Source of the DNA: Indolivaga alginatilytica
GTDB taxonomy: Bacteria > Bacteroidota > Bacteroidia > Bacteroidales > Dysgonomonadaceae
Reading direction: 5' to 3'
Assembly (NCBI RefSeq): GCF_003201355.1
Contig: NZ_QICL01000004.1
Location: 124,001 to 188,000, forward strand
Length of the DNA stretch: 64,000 nt
Below the pieces are notes generated by a model, which saw nothing but the letters and a program-made list of their open reading frames with translations, ran no database searches and was not told the DNA's origin. This document shows, piece after piece, positions 33,985 to 40,533 of this stretch. The first letter of the stretch is position 1, and each line of letters begins with the position of its first letter. The translations under genes and the position numbers were made by a program.

Positions 33985-34938
33985 TTAATATTCTATTGGT
34001 GAATAGCCTAGTGTAAGAATTGTAAACTTCTTCACCTGTTTATGATACTTTTGAGTATTGCTTTTACCATTTAAGTCCTGTTCGGAAGGTCTTGTTTTAT
34101 CGCTAACGGCTGCTCGTGAGGGGTGTGTATGCCAATCAGTATGTTCATAAAGATTACCCATTACAGAAGGATAGTCCCTTTGCCCATTATAATTTTTGTA
34201 TGCTTTATCATATTTATTGTTTTCATATTTACCGATATGAACATTGCTAATGTTTTCAGTTCCTTTATTTGCAAGATCATATCCGCTTATCTCAACACCA
34301 ACCATTTCAGAAAAATTCATAATAAAATCTTGAACACCACTCAATGTAGCCTGATTTTCTCCACCGACTGCTACGAGGTTATTTTCAGTTTTAAAATTAA
34401 TGCCATCCTTCAAAATTCCTTTCTCAATACCATCCATTCGGGTTTTTGCTTCTCCCTTTTTATTTGTTTGCAAGGTATAAGTGTCGGTTTTCTTATCATA
34501 TTTGAATTTTCCAATCTGATCTGTTTTATCGTTATTTTGCACAGCAAGAGTAAATTGTCCCGACTTATCATCAAAACGGTAAATATCCCGTCCGTCTGGG
34601 TCGATAAATTTAATTGGATTATTTGCGGCATAAGCATAGGGTGAAATCCAGTAATATCTCTCGCAATGAGGATCAATAGACATCGCAGCCGTAGCCGCAG
34701 GGATGTCAATAGTTGTTTGTCCTTCATCGAGAACTTTTACGATCTGTTTCGTCTTGGTGTCGAACAATACAGAACCGATTTCAACCATATCCGTCTGGTC
34801 GTGAAATTCTTCAAATTCGCCTTTGGATGAAGTGGCGACCAATAGATCATAGCCTAATTTTTGAAACGGATTCACCGTTTGACAAAAAATATAAATGGGA
34901 ATTAACGTAAAGATTAAGGTAAATAACAATTTTTTCAT
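33985..34938 (-). CDS. cargo: Rhs-core remnant fused to JAB metalloprotease toxin
   Basis: The 317-residue protein starts with a signal peptide (KLLFTLIFTLIPIYIFCQ). Residues 86-118 keep the end of an Rhs-associated core (AAMSIDPHCERYYWISPYAY, AANNPIKFIDPDGRD) that marks the junction to a toxin. The C-terminal part holds a complete JAMM zinc site: H270-T-H272-P, then S285-E-Q-D288, with E216 in VGVEISGYD as the candidate catalytic Glu. JAB/JAMM toxins cut isopeptide or peptide bonds. No Rhs repeats precede it, so this is a cut-down, self-exported toxin or an orphan tip for recombination into a larger Rhs gene. Confidence 0.7.
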   Translation of the reverse strand: MKKLLFTLIFTLIPIYIFCQTVNPFQKLGYDLLVATSSKGEFEEFHDQTDMVEIGSVLFDTKTKQIVKVLDEGQTTIDIPAATAAMSIDPHCERYYWISPYAYAANNPIKFIDPDGRDIYRFDDKSGQFTLAVQNNDKTDQIGKFKYDKKTDTYTLQTNKKGEAKTRMDGIEKGILKDGINFKTENNLVAVGGENQATLSGVQDFIMNFSEMVGVEISGYDLANKGTENISNVHIGKYENNKYDKAYKNYNGQRDYPSVMGNLYEHTDWHTHPSRAAVSDKTRPSEQDLNGKSNTQKYHKQVKKFTILTLGYSPIEY

Positions 34939-35037
34939 AATGCTCTGATTGTTATGTGTTTTTTATACGAGTAATACGCACGAAATATATTAATATTTGT
35001 TTAAATAACAAAGTGTTTCTCAATTTATTTTAATAAT

Positions 35038-35517
35038 TTATCTGCGAAATCTTGGGTTAAACGGAATGTATAATTTGTAGGCTATATTTATACCGTCTTG
35101 GGAGGCAGGAATCCATTGCTGAACTTTCGAGAATGATGCCAGAACCAATTTGACATAGCCATCGCATTTATTGATATTCTTAGATTTTTTCCTCCTTTCT
35201 TCTTTTCCATAACAAACAACATTCCCTTTGGAATCTATAATTGCATATATTGTCAAAGGTCTTACATAAATAGAATCGCCGTTTTCGTCAACTAGGCTTA
35301 GGGGAATTTTCAAATCCCTTATTACTATGTCAGTGATAGCCTGATTATCGGGCAATCGGGGCGGTGTATCAGATTGCAGGAACACAGGTTCATTTAATAA
35401 TGAATCTTTGCAACAAGAACATTTTACATTATCGTTGTTTTCGGAATAGTTGTTCTGTGCGAAACCGACATAATATGACAGGTTTATTATAAATAGAAGC
35501 AATATAAGTTTTTTCAT
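35038..35517 (-). CDS. cargo: secreted TonB-C-like protein
   Basis: A 159-residue protein with signal peptide (KKLILLLFIINLSYYVGFA), a short Cys patch (VKCSCCKDSLL) and a C-terminal domain resembling TonB_C (PLTIYAIIDSKGNVVCYG, QQWIPASQDGINIAYKLYIP). It lacks the usual N-terminal membrane anchor and proline linker of TonB, so it does not energise receptors. It starts 9 bases after the stop of the TssD-metalloprotease gene; a periplasmic immunity or adaptor protein for that effector is a reasonable guess. Confidence 0.55.
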   Translation of the reverse strand: MKKLILLLFIINLSYYVGFAQNNYSENNDNVKCSCCKDSLLNEPVFLQSDTPPRLPDNQAITDIVIRDLKIPLSLVDENGDSIYVRPLTIYAIIDSKGNVVCYGKEERRKKSKNINKCDGYVKLVLASFSKVQQWIPASQDGINIAYKLYIPFNPRFRR

Positions 35518-35526
35518 TTGGTTTAT

Positions 35527-37119
35527 TCATTTAGGTCTAATTTGTTCCTCTAATTCTTTACCGGGGAAATTTGCTTCATCCCAATATGTGTCCCATTCCG
35601 ATCTGATGTGTGAGGCTTCGGCTACGTCTTGGACTGTCCCTTTTCCTTTTTGCTGCCTGTCAATTTCATTGAATATAAACTGTAATTGTCCTTTAGTGAT
35701 GTATTCGGGACGTTTTAATTTCCAAAGATCGCTTAGTTTCTTCCCATCAATTATTTTAACATCATAATTCATAATATTGTAGGCGATATTTGGGTCTGTT
35801 CCCTGAACCGTAATAAGGCGTTCCCATCCTATATTAATCAGTTTGGTATCTTCCGCTTGTGTCAAGGCAAAAGGGTGGTGCAAACGTAATGTATGGAGTA
35901 ATTCGTGTACTCCGCTTTCTCCTAAGTCTGTGGTTAAAAAGGAATCGTCGATAGGCATTGATTCGACTTTGGCATGAACGTCAGTCGTTTGAGTTCCTAA
36001 TGTGAAAAATCCTTCTACCTTTTTGGCTTCTTCGATAATGTCAAGTTTGGGGACAACTTGCGGTGGTTCTTTGGTATATGTCCCGTCAAAGAACAGCTTA
36101 CCTGTTACCAGCCCGTCCGAAGACAATTCAAGTGTTCGTTTGAATTGGTTGTTTACTGCTTCCTTGTAATCACCTTCGGTACAGCCCATTGCCAAATAGT
36201 TTACTTTAGATTCAATATTGGCGAATATTTTTAATAATCCACCATCTTTAATCCACGTCCATCCGAAATTCTCTTTTAGTTCTCCGACTTTATTATCGTT
36301 ATAGTAAAATTCGATATTACCAAAATTCTGATTATCTGCTTTAAAGTCACATTCTACTTTAAAGTACGGGATTGTCATTGTGCCGTTTTCCTCAATCGTA
36401 CCGTTGATTGTAAATTCTTTGGCTTGCCCTTTTATTCGTCTGCCTTTGTTTTGTTTTACGGTAAACTCTACATTGTCACCTTCGGTAAATTTGCTAAATT
36501 CAATTTCTAAATCAGTCGAATGATTCAGCATTATATCTTTACGCTCAATACCTCTTTCCCGTCCTTTCCAATAAATACGCTTTATAGCGGGTTCGGCTTT
36601 TTCCTGCGGTTGTCCTCCTTGTTGGTTTATATCGGTCTGCTTCCAGTTCTTTTGGAACACGAGTTGTTTATTGACACGTATAGTCGCAGGCGAGATTGTG
36701 AAGGCTAGTATCATAGGTATGTTAGAATATGCACTATGATGTTCCGAAATTTCAGTTATCCACGCATCCCAAAACTCGATACGTCGCATAGGCATATATT
36801 CGTCTTTGTGGTCGTATAGTTCTATCACACCATGATTTAGGTATGTACGCCCCTCTTTTAGATTTGATTTGAACCAGTGATAGAAAAAATCGTCGTCGTC
36901 GGTCGATTCCATTGTGAAGTCGAAAAGTCCGCCCAATGGTTCGCCGTAACGTCTGAAAGCATAGGGCGAGGCTTTGGCGACCGCCATATAATCGTATAGT
37001 GTTGGATATGTTTTAGTGACTTTTGAAAAGTCGACACCCCACATGTCAAAAAGGTAATTGTGATAAGTTAATAAGGTGCGTTCTTCACCTTCTACTTTCA
37101 GTATTGCTTTAAATGCCAT
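35527..37119 (-). CDS. cargo: TssD (Hcp)-metzincin fusion, likely type VI effector
   Basis: The 530-residue protein begins as a Bacteroidetes type VI tube protein: MAFKAILKVEGEERTLLTYH, GEPLGGLFDFTMESTDDDDF, FWDAWITEISEH and LAFTISPATIRVN follow the TssD pattern. A linker and Ig-like middle (residues 180-300) lead to a zinc metalloprotease with HELLHTLRLHH at 405-415 (HExxHxxxxxH; Arg replaces the common Gly) and a Met-turn YNIMNYD at 447-453, the metzincin signature. Such an evolved Hcp would be loaded into the tube and injected with it. The start is set at ATG 37119 by homology; upstream in-frame codons lie in the promoter region. Confidence 0.75.
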   Translation of the reverse strand: MAFKAILKVEGEERTLLTYHNYLFDMWGVDFSKVTKTYPTLYDYMAVAKASPYAFRRYGEPLGGLFDFTMESTDDDDFFYHWFKSNLKEGRTYLNHGVIELYDHKDEYMPMRRIEFWDAWITEISEHHSAYSNIPMILAFTISPATIRVNKQLVFQKNWKQTDINQQGGQPQEKAEPAIKRIYWKGRERGIERKDIMLNHSTDLEIEFSKFTEGDNVEFTVKQNKGRRIKGQAKEFTINGTIEENGTMTIPYFKVECDFKADNQNFGNIEFYYNDNKVGELKENFGWTWIKDGGLLKIFANIESKVNYLAMGCTEGDYKEAVNNQFKRTLELSSDGLVTGKLFFDGTYTKEPPQVVPKLDIIEEAKKVEGFFTLGTQTTDVHAKVESMPIDDSFLTTDLGESGVHELLHTLRLHHPFALTQAEDTKLINIGWERLITVQGTDPNIAYNIMNYDVKIIDGKKLSDLWKLKRPEYITKGQLQFIFNEIDRQQKGKGTVQDVAEASHIRSEWDTYWDEANFPGKELEEQIRPK

Positions 37120-37182
37120 AGTGTGTTTTATTAATTGTGTTAGAAGAAATTGTTTGTGAAGTATATAAAAACACTCCACAAA

Positions 37183-37190
37183 CAAATATA
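37183..37190 (-). promoter_or_regulatory. candidate -7 element of the TssD-metzincin gene
   Basis: TATATTTG on the minus strand about 64 bases before the ATG at 37119. No good -33 TTG lies 19-21 bases upstream; an A/T tract and a large palindrome (37223-37250) occupy that space. Confidence 0.4.
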
Positions 37191-37222
37191 TAAAGATATG
37201 GTTGTGAATTAAACTTTTTTTT

Positions 37223-37250
37223 AAATTATTCTATCTAAATAGAATAATTT
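37223..37250. promoter_or_regulatory. perfect 12-bp palindrome with 4-base loop
   Basis: AAATTATTCTAT-CTAA-ATAGAATAATTT between the TPR regulator gene and the TssD-metzincin gene. A T tract precedes it and an A tract follows on the plus strand, which does not suit an intrinsic terminator; an operator site is at least as likely. Confidence 0.55.
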
Positions 37251-37256
37251 AAAAAT

Positions 37257-38918
37257 CTATTCAGGATATAACAGAGCTTTTATATTAAATTCATTCATTC
37301 CCGCCTGATGTAATTTTCGCTCAATATTCCATTTGATGTCAGTAAGATTAAATGTATTTCCTTTGCTATCTATTATAAATGCAATGGCTTCTTCGGAATA
37401 TTGAAGGTGACATAACATCAATATTATAAGATCGGTGTCGGTTAACGCTCCCGAAAGTTTTTTACCGAGATAGAGGTCACTTGAAAGATAGTCTTTAGCC
37501 ACGATCAATAATTGTTCGTTGGTTTGCTTTTTCAATGCGTCAACCATTGCCTTGATTTCGATATAGATTTCTATGTCTATTTCTTCCCTTCCTGTCAATA
37601 ATATTTGGTTGACTTTGGTTTCTATGTCAGACCACCCGATGATGAAGTGTTCATACACATTTTCAAGGTAGCTTTTACTTGCTATGCTGTGTTCGAATAA
37701 TCGGTCTTGCGTTAAGGAATGTACTTTTTCTTCCAGTTTTTTTAGTTTTTTGTATTTCCTTTTACGGCAAAACATAATTGCCAACAGCATCAAGATAAAA
37801 ACTGTGACTTGCAGTAATACAAAGAATTTTCTTTCTGCTTTATGTTCTTGTTCCTGAATCTGCAACTGATATTTGTTTTCAGCGTTGAACAGTTTTTCGG
37901 TACTTCTTTCCTCCAATATCTTTTGGTTAGCTTCCATTTGTAATCCTTTATAATAAAGGGCTTGGCTGACATCGCCTATTTGTGAGTTATAATCGGATAA
38001 TGAACCGTAAATACTTTCAAGTAAATAGTTATCTTTAATTGCAGAGACTTGGTTTTTAATTAAGTCTGTATAATATTTAGCTGAATCGGGTTTGCTTTTT
38101 TCGTTATACAATAAGGAGAGGTTCAGATATATTTTGAGCGAATCTTTGGTATTAGCTGTTTGCTCTAAAGCCTTACTCAGATAAACGGTTGATTTATCAT
38201 ACTGCTTCATCCTCATAGTGATATATCCTAAGTTATAGGCTTGTATGGCTTTATGCTCGGCATTGTCCGTTTCATTTGCCAAATCCAATGATTTGTTGAA
38301 AAAGTAATATGCACTGTCTAACTTGTTCGCCAGATCATACGAACGCCCTAACGCTGACATAACCTGTAATCGCCTTATACCTGTTTCGGATTCGTTGTTA
38401 TATAGATTCAGTGCATCGTGTAAATGTACAATGGAGCTATCGGTAATGCCTTGTTCCAAGTATATATTTCCTAAGAAATGAAGGCTTTTGGCTGCCAGCA
38501 TCGTATTTTTGGCTTTACGGGAATACGCTGTTGCGAGCAAAAATGAGTTAAGAGCTTTTTCGGGTACGTGTTGTGAACGATATACTGTCCCCGCATAAAA
38601 GTTAGCAACTGCGGCTTTGTCAAAATTACTTATGTCATTGTAATATTTCTGAGCTTCAAATACAAGAGTGTCGCCAGTTATATCTTCATCGTTATTGTAT
38701 CTTGCTTGTACACGGGTTACTACATATTGCATGTAGTTGCCTTTTCCCATTTTTTCGGGGCTTTTAATTGAATCGAGCAGAATAATGGCATTTGATGGAT
38801 TGTTTGCTGCCTCATTTTGAGCCTGTTTTAGCAAGTCCACTGAACGGTTATCTGTACATGAAAACAAAAAAAGTAGTACGATTGGGAATAAGGTGCTTTT
38901 TTGTAATGATATTGTCAT
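37257..38918 (-). CDS. cargo: TPR lipoprotein membrane regulator
   Basis: A 553-residue protein: lipoprotein-type signal with Cys21 (PIVLLFLFSCTDN), about eight TPR units to residue 340 (AKSLHFLGNIYLEQGITDSS, AIQAYNLGYITMRMKQYDKS), one membrane helix at about 365-385 (FFVLLQVTVFILMLLAIMFC), a coiled coil, and a cytoplasmic C-terminus. That end (DTDLIILMLCHLQYSEEAIA) looks like a compact helix-turn-helix. This layout is a known Bacteroidetes class thought to sense periplasmic ligands through TPRs and act inside. It is cotranscribed with the repeat lipoprotein upstream (105-base gap) and is followed by the effector gene. Confidence 0.75.
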   Translation of the reverse strand: MTISLQKSTLFPIVLLFLFSCTDNRSVDLLKQAQNEAANNPSNAIILLDSIKSPEKMGKGNYMQYVVTRVQARYNNDEDITGDTLVFEAQKYYNDISNFDKAAVANFYAGTVYRSQHVPEKALNSFLLATAYSRKAKNTMLAAKSLHFLGNIYLEQGITDSSIVHLHDALNLYNNESETGIRRLQVMSALGRSYDLANKLDSAYYFFNKSLDLANETDNAEHKAIQAYNLGYITMRMKQYDKSTVYLSKALEQTANTKDSLKIYLNLSLLYNEKSKPDSAKYYTDLIKNQVSAIKDNYLLESIYGSLSDYNSQIGDVSQALYYKGLQMEANQKILEERSTEKLFNAENKYQLQIQEQEHKAERKFFVLLQVTVFILMLLAIMFCRKRKYKKLKKLEEKVHSLTQDRLFEHSIASKSYLENVYEHFIIGWSDIETKVNQILLTGREEIDIEIYIEIKAMVDALKKQTNEQLLIVAKDYLSSDLYLGKKLSGALTDTDLIILMLCHLQYSEEAIAFIIDSKGNTFNLTDIKWNIERKLHQAGMNEFNIKALLYPE

Positions 38919-39023
38919 AGAAGTGAGAATTTGGTTCTAATGCTCAGGAATCCCTAAACCCGTTATTAAACAGGCTTAGAAATTGGTGTTGGTATATCTC
39001 CTTAGAGACTGTTACTATTCAGA

Positions 39024-39338
39024 TTATTTGATACTGTCGCTATCCTGATCGGTAGCTATACTTTCTTTGGGTGTATCAACAAATTGACTTTTGGGGTCGC
39101 CACTTCCTCCCGTATTTCCCAGACCGGCAGAAAACACTTGTGGTTGCGGGTTAGAAATTAGTGTGTCGCTACTGTTTTTAACTACTTGATTTGCGTTTTT
39201 CAATGACTCTATTTTGGGATCACCGCTACCGCCTGTATTGCCCAGACCCATATCTTCTATTTCGGCATTGGAACAGGAAGAAAAAACAAATACAATGGAA
39301 CATAGTAAACTGAAAAAGGTAAAGCATTTAATTTTCAT
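39024..39338 (-). CDS. cargo: small lipoprotein with duplicated GLGNTGGSGDPK
   Basis: A 104-residue lipoprotein: signal CFTFFSLLCSIVFVFSSCSN with lipobox Cys near 22, then a short hydrophilic chain with GLGNTGGSGDPK occurring exactly twice, about 40 residues apart, and an acidic tail. There is no globular core, so the repeats themselves are probably the functional part: a ligand, a docking peptide or a released signal. It has its own consensus promoter and lies first in an operon with the TPR regulator, a natural receptor candidate. Confidence 0.65.
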   Translation of the reverse strand: MKIKCFTFFSLLCSIVFVFSSCSNAEIEDMGLGNTGGSGDPKIESLKNANQVVKNSSDTLISNPQPQVFSAGLGNTGGSGDPKSQFVDTPKESIATDQDSDSIK

Positions 39339-39407
39339 AATACAATTTTTGAATGTGGGAATAATAGATTAATTTGGACGCTAGGTTTAGTTTAGTTCTT
39401 AATCCTG

Positions 39408-39438
39408 CAAATCTAGCACGCTATAACGCAAAAAACAA
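39408..39438 (-). promoter_or_regulatory. promoter of the lipoprotein-TPR operon
   Basis: On the minus strand -33 TTG (39438-39436), 20 bases, then -7 TAGATTTG (39415-39408), both matching the Bacteroidetes consensus. It leaves a leader of about 65 bases before the lipoprotein ATG. Confidence 0.7.
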
Positions 39439-39535
39439 TACTTTTACTGCCCTATATAGATTTTTGTTAAAGCCATAGCAATCTAAATAACTTATATTAA
39501 GATATATACCAGATAGTAAGTATACTTATCATACA

Positions 39536-39632
39536 GATTTTTTTTAGAGCCGTCTTATTAAAAACAGTAAAATATGATGGGTTAATTTCTAAAAAAAATG
39601 GCGTTCCTTTTGCTAAAATATGTAAAAATGAT
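39536..39632. repeat. about 95-bp direct repeat, copy 1
   Basis: GATTTTTTTTAGAGCCGTCT then TATTAAAAACAGTAAAATATGA, TGGGTTAATTTCTAAAAAAA and a TGCTAAAATATGTAAAAAT end. Nearly identical to 39753-39848; the copies differ mainly in homopolymer lengths. No start codons or hairpins set it apart. It marks the boundary between the cargo island and the resumed tail genes. Confidence 0.85.
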
Positions 39633-39752
39633 TCGTATCAATGACAGTATGATAAAACACTATAATTATAGGTTTGTTTGCCCCATACAGATTTTACAGC
39701 TTTTAAAAACGTTAATATAAACATTGTTAAGAAATTAAAAAAACGACATGCG

Positions 39753-39848
39753 GATTTTTTTAGAGCCGTCTTGTTAAAACAGTAAAATATGATGGGTTAA
39801 TTTCTAAAAAAATGCCATTTTTTTGCTAAAATATATAAAAATTGATTT
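39753..39848. repeat. about 95-bp direct repeat, copy 2
   Basis: Second copy of the element at 39536-39632 (AGAGCCGTCTTGTTAAAACA, then TATGATGGGTTAATTTCT and TGCTAAAATATATAAAAAT), 217 bases downstream in the same orientation, just before late promoter D. Confidence 0.85.
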
Positions 39849-39915
39849 ATCGGGTGGGAATTGTTCATTCCATCCGAAGCATTCTATCGGGATGAAATAT
39901 GAAGGTATTCCCAAT

Positions 39916-39946
39916 TTTGGCACATCCTAAAAAATAGCTATATTTG
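39916..39946 (+). promoter_or_regulatory. late promoter D (distal tail unit)
   Basis: -33 TTTG (39916-39919), 19 bases, -7 TATATTTG (39939-39946), an ideal match. The GAGGCA leader starts 13 bases later. Needed because the leftward cargo island separates these tail genes from the promoter of the head-tail operon. Confidence 0.8.
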
Positions 39947-39959
39947 TGTAAACGATACA

Positions 39960-39998
39960 GAGGCACATAGCCCGAATTGGAGAAATCCTTTTCGGGCT
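39960..39998 (+). promoter_or_regulatory. GAGGCA leader hairpin, copy D
   Basis: GAGGCACATAGCCCGAA (arm 39969-39976) pairs with TTCGGGCT (39991-39998) followed by TTTTG; a small GGAGAAATCC stem fills the loop. The same leader opens the other four late units. Confidence 0.85.
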
Positions 39999-40019
39999 TT
40001 TTGCATTTACACACAAACG

Positions 40020-40475
40020 ATGGCACAAAACTATAAACCTTGTCTGTTTCAGAAAATAGCGGGTAATACACCTGTAAGGGACAGTATGGAATGGGGTATT
40101 TATATAAAAAGTGTCCCCTTTAAAGTATTCCCCGACATCAAAGAACCGCCTTCCCGTGACTGGATGGATGAACACGGGGACGATGAATATTTATCTAATA
40201 CCCCCTACTACAAAGCATACGAGATTGATTGTCAGTTTGTCTTTATCGGGACGAACGGAACAGCCAATACCAAAATCAAAGCCTTTCTGAGCTATCTGGC
40301 AGAGGGTGGCAAATTCAGGATGTACGACACTTATACAAAAATAGGGCGTACCGATGTACGCTATGTCAGCTACTCGGAAGATGTGTTTTACCGCCGTGAA
40401 GGGCAGGACGATGTAGTTATGTTCTCTGTGAAGTTGAAAGTAAACGACCCTATTACGGACATAAGCCTCCCCTAA
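40020..40475 (+). CDS. distal tail protein (Dit-like, putative)
   Basis: A 151-residue protein with two-strand motifs (YYKAYEIDCQFVFIGTNGTA, KIKAFLSYLAEGGKFRMYDT, DVVMFSVKLKVNDPITDISL). The opening 'WGIYIKSVPFKVFPDIKEPP' and the pattern of a fixed region plus a small beta domain suit distal tail or tail-tip hub proteins. It follows tape measure and the cargo gap and precedes the large hub protein, the usual slot. TTTACACACAAAC stands before the start. Confidence 0.55.
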   Translation: MAQNYKPCLFQKIAGNTPVRDSMEWGIYIKSVPFKVFPDIKEPPSRDWMDEHGDDEYLSNTPYYKAYEIDCQFVFIGTNGTANTKIKAFLSYLAEGGKFRMYDTYTKIGRTDVRYVSYSEDVFYRREGQDDVVMFSVKLKVNDPITDISLP

Positions 40476-40492
40476 CCCCTCCAAAGGAGGGG
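40476..40492. repeat. C-rich/G-rich intergenic hairpin
   Basis: CCCCTCC-AAA-GGAGGGG directly after the stop of the preceding gene, with CCTCCCCTAACCCCTCC in front. Same style as 23063 and 44591. Confidence 0.65.
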
Positions 40493-40533
40493 AAGAAAGA
40501 CGCAAAGCGATTAAAACACAACCTTAATACAAA

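Noticed and set aside
37223-37250. Reading the AAATTATTCTAT palindrome as a terminator
   Set aside because: Neither strand has a T tract after the stem, so an operator is at least as likely.
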